Assembly (NCBI GenBank): GCA_964420835.1
Contig: CAYQUO010000025.1
Span: 1 to 36,777, forward strand
Length of the DNA stretch: 36,777 nucleotides
Direction: 5' to 3'
Source of the DNA: CAYQUO01 sp964420835
Lineage (GTDB): Bacteria; Chloroflexota; Anaerolineae; Anaerolineales; Anaerolineaceae
How positions within the stretch are numbered: the stretch's first letter is position 1; each line of letters starts with the position of its first letter. The notes under the pieces are model-generated. The model made no database searches, was not told the origin of the DNA, and saw nothing but the letters and a program-made list of their open reading frames with translations. Shown piece after piece: positions 23,346-31,249 of this stretch. Both the position numbers and the translations under genes were made by a program.

Positions 23346-23902
23346 TCACTTTTTTTATAGAAGACAAGAGAGGTACTGCCATATTTATTTTGACGGAACT
23401 CAATAAAATTAACAAGGTTTAAAGGGAAATACTCCACAGGTGATATTTGAATAATTACCCATCCTTCACTTTCCAACCACCCGGAATTATTGTCCAGCAA
23501 TAGAATTGCCTCCACCCACATCTTTTTAAATTGAGGTGGAGCAATATAGATAAAGGTAAATTGCCGGTCTACATCTTGGCGAAGGTATTTGAAGGCATTG
23601 TGATGGATCACTTGAGCATTTTTCTCCAATTTAGTGTGAACCAAATTGGCAACGATCGTGGAAATTGCCCGCTTGTTATTGTCAACAAACCTGACATAAC
23701 TGGCACCACGGCTTAATGCTTCTATGCCAACACTTCCTGTACCCCCAAAAAGGTCCAACATTGATGCATTGAAAATTTTATTTCCAACGATATTAAATAA
23801 TGCCTCTTTTACCTTGTCAGTAATAGGTCGTGTGGTATTGCCCGGGACAGGTTGAATTTTTAATCCACCAGCTGTTCCGCTAATTATTCTCGGATTACTC
23901 AT
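23342..23902 (-). CDS. rsmD: 16S rRNA (guanine966-N2)-methyltransferase, RsmD-type, with altered catalytic motif
   Basis: RsmD methylates G966 of 16S rRNA using S-adenosylmethionine. The 186-residue protein shows the usual opening RIISGTAGG, the TRPITDKVKEALFNI segment, and the SAM-binding LDLFGGTGSVGIEALSRGA. Motif IV, normally [DN]PP[YF], reads IAPPQF here: Ala121 replaces the acidic or Asn residue and a Gln is inserted before the aromatic residue. I believe similar sequences occur in Chloroflexota, but this is recall. The start ATG overlaps the stop of the URO-D-like gene (23899-23902, ATGA), so the two are translationally coupled. Confidence 0.9.
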   Translation of the reverse strand: MSNPRIISGTAGGLKIQPVPGNTTRPITDKVKEALFNIVGNKIFNASMLDLFGGTGSVGIEALSRGASYVRFVDNNKRAISTIVANLVHTKLEKNAQVIHHNAFKYLRQDVDRQFTFIYIAPPQFKKMWVEAILLLDNNSGWLESEGWVIIQISPVEYFPLNLVNFIEFRQNKYGSTSLVFYKKSD

Positions 23903-24888
23903 GGTTGCCGATAAAGCTCCGCTGAATTTTTGGCAGCTAAAATATTACCATGTGGTGTGATAATTGGGAGAACGCAACCAGTGCCGAGAATTACTCGACG
24001 ACCGCCAACAGAATCCAAAGCATTAAGAGATTCATCCCGAACAATGTTAGGTTCGCCAAGGACAAGGGTTTCATATTGACGAATCCCTCCGCATACGATA
24101 CCGGGAAAAAGGGATAACCCATTTGACAGGGACGTTTCTGAATGTCGGTCATGCCAATTGAGTATTTTTGTTGGATAGTCGATGAATTTATCAAACATGA
24201 TATTTTCCCCATGGATGTGGACCATGTTCAACCAAAGGCTTTTTGTCTCATCGAGAATTTGGAGATCATAATATTTCTGAAATATTTGAAATTCATCCAA
24301 TGATAATAAAGAATAACTCCCATGTTGAACTGCATAAAACACTCCGTCTATCTGGAGTTTTCTGCATGCAGCAATAAATTCAATCGTAGTTTCCGTGATG
24401 GTTCTTAACAGGGAATGCAGTAAGTCGGGATGCTTACGAATATATATTGGCAAATTATTACGACCTATTAGATTCTTCGCCTGGGAAAGAGGGCTGAAAA
24501 TTGTTTGAAGTATTGGTGTTCTTTTGTCAAATTGCTTGCGAAGCAAGTCCAAACATACTAATTGTTGGCCGAGAGAACCCTTCAACGGATTGAGAACTTT
24601 AATATTCTTTATATCGCCGGGAGTTTTTACAGGGAAATTAATAATTTCACGAGTTCCTTCTTCGTTACCATTCCAACAATCTTCAACGCCCCAGTCCTTT
24701 ACACAAAATGAGGATGCTGGAGTGACTTTGATTAGGTCGAAATCATAAAGAGATTGGAAAGATGTGATAGCTCCGGCCAATCCTTCAGCGGATTGATCAT
24801 CAACTGGAAAGTGGCGCCAAAAAGCAACAGGGGGGTGGTCGATTCCAGTATTTGATATACAAGCTTCAATTCGTTCTCGATGATTCAT
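23899..24888 (-). CDS. Uroporphyrinogen decarboxylase (URO-D) superfamily protein, substrate unknown
   Basis: The 329-residue protein has the URO-D fold: an N-terminal NHRERIEA start, FDLIKVTPASSF, the ILQTIFSPLSQA region, and a C-terminal GTGCVLPIITPHGNILAA. It lacks the Arg-rich RQAGR motif near the N-terminus that HemE needs, so it is probably not heme-pathway decarboxylase. The HIHGEN motif plus the Cys in GTGC recalls the H-x-C...C zinc site of MtaA-like methyltransferases, with His replacing the first Cys. A methyl transfer role is only inference. AAGGAA precedes the ATG by 8 nt. It is coupled to rsmD by a 4-nt overlap, with no corrinoid protein gene nearby. Confidence 0.85.
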   Translation of the reverse strand: MNHRERIEACISNTGIDHPPVAFWRHFPVDDQSAEGLAGAITSFQSLYDFDLIKVTPASSFCVKDWGVEDCWNGNEEGTREIINFPVKTPGDIKNIKVLNPLKGSLGQQLVCLDLLRKQFDKRTPILQTIFSPLSQAKNLIGRNNLPIYIRKHPDLLHSLLRTITETTIEFIAACRKLQIDGVFYAVQHGSYSLLSLDEFQIFQKYYDLQILDETKSLWLNMVHIHGENIMFDKFIDYPTKILNWHDRHSETSLSNGLSLFPGIVCGGIRQYETLVLGEPNIVRDESLNALDSVGGRRVILGTGCVLPIITPHGNILAAKNSAELYRQP

Positions 24889-24935
24889 AATAATTATTCC
24901 TTAAAATTAATATTTCATAAATTAAAAGCCGGGTG

Positions 24936-25385
24936 TCATTCAACGTCGTTGTAAGTCCAAAAACGATTAATAAAGAAATTCCAGAGCATAACAATAAGGA
25001 TGGCCATCGCCAAGGTTAAATTGTGGCCAACAATGGTTGGATTAATAATTTGAAATCTCAGGTAGCTCTGACTTAAACTAATAAATTTTTCCTCGAATAC
25101 CCAAAACAATCCTAAACGGATACCTAATCCTATAATGCTGACTATTGAAAACTGAAGTAATTGACCGAACAATGGTTTACTGCGCGAGTCTGGATACGTC
25201 CAATAACGATTCCAAAAGAAATTACTTAATACTGCAGCAACAAAGGACAATGTGCCAGCCAGTAGTGACGAAATCAGGAAGACTTGGATGAATAGATTGA
25301 ATACCGAAAAGTCAATGATCGCCCCAACGGCTCCGACAATAGCAAACTTTATAAATCGCTCCCTTTCTTTGGGTTTGGACAACAT
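24936..25385 (-). CDS. GtrA-like membrane protein
   Basis: The 149-residue protein has four hydrophobic helices and the GtrA-type pattern: KFAIVGAVGAIIDFSVFN at the start, FFWNRYWTY in the middle and FFINRFWTYND at the end. GtrA-family proteins are thought to help move or retain polyprenyl-phosphate sugars across the membrane for surface glycosylation. The frame is open up to 25463, but I start at the ATG at 25385. It overlaps the stop of the SDR gene by one base (TGATG), and the extra 26 residues are not GtrA-like. The pairing with a nucleotide-sugar enzyme suggests a surface glycan role. Confidence 0.9.
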   Translation of the reverse strand: MLSKPKERERFIKFAIVGAVGAIIDFSVFNLFIQVFLISSLLAGTLSFVAAVLSNFFWNRYWTYPDSRSKPLFGQLLQFSIVSIIGLGIRLGLFWVFEEKFISLSQSYLRFQIINPTIVGHNLTLAMAILIVMLWNFFINRFWTYNDVE

Positions 25386-26344
25386 CAAATCAACTCCAAA
25401 TTCTCTTGGAAATAGGGAATGGTCATTCGGAGGCCATCTTCCAAACTTGTCTTGGGTTTCCATCCAAGAATGTTTTTTGCTCTTGAAATGTCCGGCTTTC
25501 TTTTTTGAGGGTCATCGCCCAAGCCAGATTCCGGATAATAATGGATACCGCTTTTATTACCAATCAATTGATTAATTATTCGCGCGAATTCATTAATTGA
25601 AATTTCGTTAGGATTACCAATATTAACAGGCAGGTGCTCACTTGATTCCAACAGTTTCACAATTCCATCGATTAGATCATTAACATAACAAAAACTTCTG
25701 GTTTGGCTGCCATCGCCAAATATTGTAAGCGGCTCTCCGCGGATTGCCTGTTGGATAAAATTCGGCACAACCCTTCCATCATCAAGTCTCATGCGGGGGC
25801 CATAAGTATTGAATATTCTGGCAATGCGTGTATCCAGTTCATGATACCTACAATAAGCCATTGTTAAAGCTTCTGCAAACCTTTTAGCTTCATCATAAAC
25901 TGAACGAACACCAATGGGGTCTACATTACCCCAATATGTTTCTTTCTGTGGGTGTTCAAGTGGGTTGCCATAAATTTCACTGGTTGATGCAAGCAAAAAC
26001 TTTGCTTTATTTAATCTGGCAACACCTAATGAATTGTGTGTGCCAAGCGCCCCTGCCTTCATTGTCTGGATGGGAAGGTTTGGGTAACCAAAAGGTGATG
26101 ATGGGTTGGGACTTGCCGGTGATGCAAAATGCAATACTGCATCAACTTTTTGGGGTACAAATATAAAATTTGCCACATCATGCTTTATAAACATGAAGTT
26201 GGAATTACCAGACAAATGCGCAAGATTCTTCGGAGTACCCGTAATAAAATTATCCATGCCAATTACATAATGCCCTTCAGATATAAATCGGTCACAAAGA
26301 TGTGAACCCAGAAAACCTGCTGCGCCCGTGATTAGAATCTTCAT
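25385..26344 (-). CDS. NAD-dependent SDR, UDP-glucuronate decarboxylase (UDP-xylose synthase)-like
   Basis: The 319-residue extended SDR has the Rossmann motif TGAAGFLGSHL, DNFITG, HFASPASP, LLASTSEIYG, and the catalytic VYDEAKR (Tyr-x-x-x-Lys). RIFNTYGPRMRLDDGRVVPNFI follows and strongly matches UDP-glucuronate decarboxylase and dTDP-glucose dehydratase relatives. The GYPNLPIQTMKAGALGT stretch is longer than in classical UDP-xylose synthase, so the product could differ. It should act in the cytoplasm to supply a nucleotide sugar. AAAGGT lies 8 nt before the ATG. It is coupled by a one-base overlap to the GtrA-like gene. Confidence 0.88.
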   Translation of the reverse strand: MKILITGAAGFLGSHLCDRFISEGHYVIGMDNFITGTPKNLAHLSGNSNFMFIKHDVANFIFVPQKVDAVLHFASPASPNPSSPFGYPNLPIQTMKAGALGTHNSLGVARLNKAKFLLASTSEIYGNPLEHPQKETYWGNVDPIGVRSVYDEAKRFAEALTMAYCRYHELDTRIARIFNTYGPRMRLDDGRVVPNFIQQAIRGEPLTIFGDGSQTRSFCYVNDLIDGIVKLLESSEHLPVNIGNPNEISINEFARIINQLIGNKSGIHYYPESGLGDDPQKRKPDISRAKNILGWKPKTSLEDGLRMTIPYFQENLELI

Positions 26345-26378
26345 ATATTTTTACCTTTGGTAAATTAAGAAAACTAGA

Positions 26379-28004
26379 TTACTTCCAATCCAATTTGGTT
26401 ACTGCGCCATCGCCCGTGATTTGTGTTGAAATACGAGTAGACGTATCAATTAAATAAATATTTCCCTGGTCAATCAAAGCCATCCGCGGGGAATTGGTGT
26501 CCGAAATAGAAGGTTCCCATACAACTCGTTGAGGTAGAATGCCATTTATCTTCTCTGATGGATATAGAACCCGCTGGTTTGATCCATCCAAATCGCAAAC
26601 ATTCACTCGATACCTGCTTTTTTCACTGTCTTCAGGGTTAATAGCTTGCAGATAAGAAACTGAACTGCGATAGTATTCATACTCAGGAGAAACAACAGGC
26701 GTGGCAAACATTCCAACGTTTGTGATTAGATTGATTATTTCACCCGAGGAGGAAATTATTGTCGCCAAATCAAAATCAGGTGTTGCTTCCCGACTTGTTT
26801 CACTATCATTACTTTTATGTGTGACAATATAAATTAGGTCGCCGTTTTCTGACCAGGAAATTGGGGAAACCCACGCCCAATCTCCGTTAGTCTGTAGTGG
26901 TTTGTTCGATACAATTGGTAAAAATGAACCACTTTCAAGATCAACAAGTCCTATGCTATCAGGCCTTGAATATGCAATCTTTTGTCCATTGGGTGAGAAC
27001 GAAAATACTGTACCCCACCAACCATAAATACCTCCCGAGTTAACATCAATAAAAGTGTCCTTTTTTAAAATCCCTCCGGTTTCATTATAGGTTCGCAATT
27101 GTAAATCATTGTTTGCCTGCCATCCTGGAGCTGTGGATCTCGGTTCGACTGTGGAGAAAATTATTGATAAATCTGAATATGGCACCCAGGATGCAAAGAG
27201 CGCGATATTATTCTCCCGCAGAAAAATTGGCTTGGAGTTCTCATTGGTTAAATTAATCATCCAAAGTGAATTTAAATTTTCTGTGTTTTCATTACCCTCA
27301 ACTGAAGTATTCCGTGTAAATAATAGCCATTTACCATTATTTGAGATTGAAAAAACACGACCATCCAAATCTCCGGAAATAACCAAGGGACGGCGTTTAC
27401 CTGTTGTACCTTCCATTAGCCAAGAATTGCCATTTGTGATATAGGCCAACTTTCCCGGGATTGGCTGTGGGGTGAAGGGATTTTGTATACCAACCATTGT
27501 TATTTCTGGCAATGACTCTTTTATGGTATCAACTTTGAAAACCGCCCTAGATACTTCTATTTCATTTTCGAATATATGTCGATAAGTTATTTGTTGAAGA
27601 CCATTTATACCCTTTTGAATAAGCAATTTGTGGCCTTCAGGTAAAGTCTCATTTTCAACCGTTTGTTGAACAAATGGGATTACCACTTCTTCAACTTCGT
27701 ACGATTCACGTACTCTCGTAATTTTTATCGTGGTTTCAGATTGTATTAGAGCATAGCCTGGTGGCTCTAAACGATCTAATGAATTTACCTTTACCCCCGC
27801 CTGCTCCAGAATTGATTGAACGGTCGTTCCTGCTGGAACAAGAACATTGTGGTATTTTCCATTATCATCAATAGTGACCTTGAGGTCTGATACTGGTAAA
27901 ATGAATGTATTGCATGAAAATAAATTAAATATTGCGAATAATGACACAAAAATTATTGACGTTGCTTTTTTGATTGATTTGTGTGGGAAATTTCCAAGTT
28001 TCAT
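26379..28004 (-). CDS. Lipoprotein-like protein with DUF348, G5 and TolB-like propeller regions
   Basis: The 541-residue protein starts with a basic segment, a hydrophobic stretch and LFSC at residues 28-31, an imperfect lipobox (Phe at -2). Next comes a DUF348-like ubiquitin-fold unit (about 40-100; VPAGTTVQSILEQAGV). A G5-like domain follows (about 103-172; ENETLPEGHKLLIQKGINGLQQITY). The rest is a TolB/WD40-like propeller with repeated SxxGKWLLFTRN, FSPNGQKIAYS and WSENGDLIYI motifs. DUF348 and G5 are common in cell-wall proteins such as YabE. The combination suggests an exported envelope protein of unknown function. There is no good Shine-Dalgarno sequence. A TATAAT on the minus strand (28034-28029) could serve as a -10 box. 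The SDR gene follows 34 nt later. Confidence 0.85.
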   Translation of the reverse strand: MKLGNFPHKSIKKATSIIFVSLFAIFNLFSCNTFILPVSDLKVTIDDNGKYHNVLVPAGTTVQSILEQAGVKVNSLDRLEPPGYALIQSETTIKITRVRESYEVEEVVIPFVQQTVENETLPEGHKLLIQKGINGLQQITYRHIFENEIEVSRAVFKVDTIKESLPEITMVGIQNPFTPQPIPGKLAYITNGNSWLMEGTTGKRRPLVISGDLDGRVFSISNNGKWLLFTRNTSVEGNENTENLNSLWMINLTNENSKPIFLRENNIALFASWVPYSDLSIIFSTVEPRSTAPGWQANNDLQLRTYNETGGILKKDTFIDVNSGGIYGWWGTVFSFSPNGQKIAYSRPDSIGLVDLESGSFLPIVSNKPLQTNGDWAWVSPISWSENGDLIYIVTHKSNDSETSREATPDFDLATIISSSGEIINLITNVGMFATPVVSPEYEYYRSSVSYLQAINPEDSEKSRYRVNVCDLDGSNQRVLYPSEKINGILPQRVVWEPSISDTNSPRMALIDQGNIYLIDTSTRISTQITGDGAVTKLDWK

Positions 28005-28155
28005 AAAGGATTACGTTAACAACAAAATATTATAAGTTTTGCTCGTAAATTTACTTAACAGTAATTATGTTAACAATTTGTCAAATGCAAAACAGACGTG
28101 TCTCTATTGTGAAAATATATTGATAATTACCTGAATATTTAGGCTCAATTATAGC
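28005..28155. promoter_or_regulatory. Divergent spacer with repeated GTTAACAA
   Basis: This 151-nt AT-rich spacer separates the lipoprotein gene (minus) from scpB (plus). GTTAACAA occurs twice in the same orientation, at 28015-28022 and 28069-28076, 54 nt apart, close to a five-helical-turn spacing. A minus-strand TATAAT lies between them (28034-28029). On the plus strand GATAAT (28122-28127) is the best -10 candidate, but it lacks a -35 box. The two repeats could be sites for one regulator; this is a weak call. Confidence 0.3.
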
Positions 28156-28716
28156 ATGTCAGATAATTTAGTATCCATTAGTGAATTAGAGAAAAAAATC
28201 GAAGCCCTTCTGTTTGTAAGCGGCAACGCTGTGCCATTATCAATGCTCTCTGAAGTATTGGAATGCGGCAATAAGGAAGTCGATAAGGCTTTGGAAAACC
28301 TCAACCTCCGGTATGTTCAATCGCATGGCCTTAGAATACAAATGCATTTGGGCAGAGCACAAATTACAACTGCCCCTGAATACAGCAAATTAATTGAGTG
28401 CTTTTTAGGCTTGGAGGCTACCTCACGACTTAGTAAAGCGGCGTTGGAAACTATGGCAATTATTGCATACCGTAACCCCATTACCAGACCGTCTATCGAA
28501 AGTATAAGAGGTGTTAATAGTGATGGTGTTTTACATAGTTTACTAACAAAGGGATTAATTCAAGAGGTTGGAAGATCAGATGGGCCTGGACGACCAATCC
28601 TTTATAGTATTACAAATGAATTCCTGCAACAATTTGGACTTAACTCAATTTATGATCTCCCCCCTTATGAAATTGAAGAGGAACAAGATAATAATCAGGA
28701 CATATTAAAAGACTAA
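28156..28716 (+). CDS. scpB: Segregation and condensation protein B
   Basis: ScpB is the winged-helix kleisin-associated subunit of the SMC-ScpAB condensin complex that organises the chromosome. The 186-residue sequence shows the family pattern: LEKKIEALLFVSGNAVPLSML, the KAALETMAIIAYRNPITRPSIESIRGVNSDGVLHSLLTKGLI region (wing and recognition part) and GRPILYSIT. The acidic, Asn/Gln-rich C-terminus is usual. Its normal partner gene scpA is not upstream. It lies 3 nt before rluB, the classical neighbour. The ATG has no clear Shine-Dalgarno sequence. Confidence 0.95.
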   Translation: MSDNLVSISELEKKIEALLFVSGNAVPLSMLSEVLECGNKEVDKALENLNLRYVQSHGLRIQMHLGRAQITTAPEYSKLIECFLGLEATSRLSKAALETMAIIAYRNPITRPSIESIRGVNSDGVLHSLLTKGLIQEVGRSDGPGRPILYSITNEFLQQFGLNSIYDLPPYEIEEEQDNNQDILKD

Positions 28717-28719
28717 CAA

Positions 28720-29478
28720 ATGGATGAGAGAGTTCAGAAAATCTTGGTGAAAGCTGGATTTGGTTCCAGGAGATCATGTGAAGAATACATAAAAGCTGGA
28801 CGGGTGCATTTAAATGGCAAAGTTGTATGCTTGGGGGATAAGGCTGATATTACACTCGATCAGGTTCTTGTTGACGGAAAAATTGTAAACCCAGAACCAT
28901 TGAATAAAATCTACATTGCTTGCAATAAGCCACGAGGAATTCTATCCGACAACAATCAAAAAGACAACCGACCGAACGTATTTGATCTTGTTGGTGTAAA
29001 ACAACATTTATTTGTAATTGGCCGGTTAGACCTGGACAGCGAAGGATTAATTATCCTGACCAATGACGGCTTATTGTCCTATCAGCTCACACACCCTAAA
29101 TATGAGCATGAAAAAGAATATCGTGTGCTTGTTGATAAGAAACCCAGTTATGAACAGTTAAATTTATGGCGAAGAGGGATTCTACTTGATGATGGTCACC
29201 GAACAGCTCAAGCAGAGGTAATAGTTGATGGGAAATATAATTATGGTGCCTGGCTTAAAATTATCATGCATGAAGGAAGAAAGCGGCAAATTAGAGAGGT
29301 CGGGGGGAAACTTGGATTGCAGGTTCAACGGATCATTCGTGTACGGATAGGTACAATTTGCTTGGGAAAATTAAAACCGGGAGAGTGGAAATATATAAAT
29401 GAGATAGAAATCCATGAACTGAAAGAGCGAACCACACGAATACAGATAACCGGAATAAATACAAATCAATGTAATTGA
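28720..29478 (+). CDS. rluB: 23S rRNA pseudouridine synthase, RluB family
   Basis: The 252-residue enzyme has an N-terminal S4 RNA-binding domain (about residues 1-60; RVQKILVKAGFGSRRSCEEYI and RVHLNG). The catalytic domain follows, with NKPRGIL and the GRLDLDSEGLIILTNDG motif, in which Asp104 is the nucleophile. GRKRQIREVGG near the C-terminus is also diagnostic. It belongs to the RluB/E/F or RsuA family; the scpB linkage favours RluB, which makes a pseudouridine in helix 80-93 of 23S rRNA. Only 3 nt separate it from scpB. A weak AT-only inverted repeat spans its stop codon. Confidence 0.94.
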   Translation: MDERVQKILVKAGFGSRRSCEEYIKAGRVHLNGKVVCLGDKADITLDQVLVDGKIVNPEPLNKIYIACNKPRGILSDNNQKDNRPNVFDLVGVKQHLFVIGRLDLDSEGLIILTNDGLLSYQLTHPKYEHEKEYRVLVDKKPSYEQLNLWRRGILLDDGHRTAQAEVIVDGKYNYGAWLKIIMHEGRKRQIREVGGKLGLQVQRIIRVRIGTICLGKLKPGEWKYINEIEIHELKERTTRIQITGINTNQCN

Positions 29479-29517
29479 TAAAAAGGTTTTTGTAATTTAA
29501 ATAATACCATTTCATCC

Positions 29518-30366
29518 TCATTCATTTTCACACCACAAGGTTTTTAAATACACAGCATCGGTTTCAAGTATCGGGCTTTCACAAAGAATTCTTCCACTGC
29601 ATTGATGATTTTTTAAAGCATGGAAGATGCTTTTCACATCCAGATCGGACTTGGAGAATTCCAAATGATTCTTTTCACCCTTGTCAGTATAATTAATTCC
29701 TGACAGGTGAATGTGCATTCGTTTTATACTATTATTCCCAAGTGAATGGGAATATTTTGTTAGTATTTCGTTCCAGCTATTATAGTTATTCAGGCTTCCA
29801 TCACCCGGTCGTGCATGAAGATGCGCGAAATCAATGCAAGGTTCAACCTGGTCGACCTCACGGCTAATTTGTAGTATCTCATCCAGTGATCCAAGCAACC
29901 CTTGTTTACCCATTGTTTCCGGTCTTAAACAAACAGGTATGTTTTTTGATTGAAGCTCACTAACCAAATCCCTTAATCGACAAATAACAATCGGCAGGAC
30001 TTCACCAGCCGGTTTGCCGAAATATGTGCCTGGGTGAAACACAATATCAGTAGCACCAGCCATATTGCCCATTACTGCTGCATCCATCAATCTTTTTCTT
30101 GAATTTGGCCATTCATTTTCGTCTGCATTTAAGTTTATATAATACGGCGCATGGACACTTAGCTTAATACCCAGTTCTTCACTCTTGTGTTTGATCTCAA
30201 AACACGTTTTTTCGCTAACACGAACAGAATGCACCCAGCCGAGTTCAAGGGCTTTTAAACCCAGAACACTAATTTGTTGTATTGCACCGATCGTTCCACC
30301 AGGACTCTTGGGCGTGGACAATGGTGACCCGACAGTACCAAACAGGAATGAACAAGTGGTACTCAT
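29518..30366 (-). CDS. Endonuclease IV-like (AP endonuclease family 2) TIM-barrel protein
   Basis: The 282-residue protein has metal-site motifs of the Nfo/xylose-isomerase-like TIM barrel: LSVHAPYYINL, DIVFHPGTYFG, RPETMGKQG, CIDFAHLHAR, MHIHLSGI and ILCESP. These correspond to the trinuclear zinc ligands of endonuclease IV, which cuts DNA 5' of abasic sites. It is a shorter, divergent version, so a sugar-phosphate isomerase role is a fallback. It lies 8 nt after dgkA and ends the seven-gene run. It has no strong Shine-Dalgarno sequence. Confidence 0.85.
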   Translation of the reverse strand: MSTTCSFLFGTVGSPLSTPKSPGGTIGAIQQISVLGLKALELGWVHSVRVSEKTCFEIKHKSEELGIKLSVHAPYYINLNADENEWPNSRKRLMDAAVMGNMAGATDIVFHPGTYFGKPAGEVLPIVICRLRDLVSELQSKNIPVCLRPETMGKQGLLGSLDEILQISREVDQVEPCIDFAHLHARPGDGSLNNYNSWNEILTKYSHSLGNNSIKRMHIHLSGINYTDKGEKNHLEFSKSDLDVKSIFHALKNHQCSGRILCESPILETDAVYLKTLWCENE

Positions 30367-30374
30367 TGCTGATT

Positions 30375-30758
30375 CTAATTATTAGAAATTGGGAAATGGA
30401 CCAACAAATTGGGAAGGATAATGGCAAGTCCAACCAAAGCAGCCATAAATGCAATTATTAGAACAGTTGCTGCACTCACATCTTTAATTATTTTAGCTTG
30501 ATGATTGTAATTAGGGCTTACAAAATCTATTAGAACCTCTATCATGGTATTTATAAACTCAGCAGCCCAGACGAAGCAAATTACAATAACAAGCAATGAA
30601 ACCTCAACTGGTCCCAAATGGAGGAAAAACATGATAATTATGACCAGAACGGTAAAAACCAAATAAACCCATGAATTCCTTTGTGTTTTTAACACATAAT
30701 CTACACCGCATAAAGCGTGTTTTATGGACAACCATCGAGATAACAGGAAATTTTTCAT
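30375..30758 (-). CDS. dgkA: Diacylglycerol/undecaprenol kinase
   Basis: The 127-residue membrane protein has three hydrophobic helices and the DgkA signature WAAEFINTMIEVLIDF, followed by HQAKIIKDVSAATVLI. In Gram-positive-like bacteria this family phosphorylates undecaprenol to undecaprenyl phosphate, the carrier for peptidoglycan and other glycans; in proteobacteria it uses diacylglycerol. Substrate cannot be settled here. An N-terminal amphipathic stretch, about residues 1-20, precedes the first helix. It lies 31 nt after ybeY, matching the common yqfF-ybeY-dgkA gene order. Confidence 0.92.
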   Translation of the reverse strand: MKNFLLSRWLSIKHALCGVDYVLKTQRNSWVYLVFTVLVIIIMFFLHLGPVEVSLLVIVICFVWAAEFINTMIEVLIDFVSPNYNHQAKIIKDVSAATVLIIAFMAALVGLAIILPNLLVHFPISNN

Positions 30759-30789
30759 TATTTCTAATTACAATAATTTATTAATTTTA

Positions 30790-31221
30790 CTAACAGGTGG
30801 ATAATATTTGCTCCTGTACTTTCATCATACGGGTCTTATCGTCCTGATTCATGTGGTCATAACCGAGCAAATGAAGCAAACCATGAACCAATAATAATTG
30901 CATTTCACGGTCAACTGAATGCTTCTGGCGTACTGCCTGATTAGTAGCCCGCTCAAAGGATATAATGATATCGCCCGACAATTGAAATTGATCCGGCTGA
31001 GAATCCATACCACCTTTAAAAGATAATACATCTGTGGGTTTATCTATACCCCGATACTTGGAATTGAATTTTTGAATATTTTCATCAGTAGTAACGACGA
31101 TTGAGAGTTCAAGGGTGGACATTTCAATCTCATGAAATCTCATTGTCCTTTCAACGCATTCAAGCAAACTTTGCCCGTTAATTATCGTAGAAAATGAACG
31201 ATCGATTGAAAGATGGATCAT
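30790..31221 (-). CDS. ybeY: Endoribonuclease YbeY
   Basis: YbeY is a zinc-dependent single-strand endoribonuclease that works in 16S rRNA 3' maturation and ribosome quality control. The 143-residue sequence contains the diagnostic HGLLHLLGYDH motif, whose three His bind zinc, as well as NSKYRGIDKPTDVLSF upstream. The length is usual for the family. It lies 28 nt after the PgpH-like gene and 31 nt before dgkA on the same strand. It has no good Shine-Dalgarno sequence and is probably read from a shared transcript. Confidence 0.95.
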   Translation of the reverse strand: MIHLSIDRSFSTIINGQSLLECVERTMRFHEIEMSTLELSIVVTTDENIQKFNSKYRGIDKPTDVLSFKGGMDSQPDQFQLSGDIIISFERATNQAVRQKHSVDREMQLLLVHGLLHLLGYDHMNQDDKTRMMKVQEQILSTC

Positions 31222-31249
31222 AATTAATCAAATGCATTTTGACAATTGA

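Noticed and set aside
23899..24888. Calling the URO-D family gene hemE
   Set aside because: The Arg-rich N-terminal motif required for uroporphyrinogen decarboxylation is absent, and no heme genes are nearby.
25386..25463. Longer start for the GtrA-like gene
   Set aside because: The extra 26 residues lie within the SDR gene and are not GtrA-like; the TGATG junction at 25383-25387 gives a better start.
25252..25575. 107-codon plus-strand frame across the SDR-GtrA junction
   Set aside because: Antisense to two confident, coupled genes.
27109..27444. 111-codon plus-strand frame within the lipoprotein gene
   Set aside because: Antisense shadow of a well-supported domain region; no ribosome-binding site or family resemblance.
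29465..29491. Terminator after rluB (ATCAAT-GTA-ATTGAT plus T-run)
   Set aside because: The six-base stem is almost all A/T and includes the stop codon; too weak to call.
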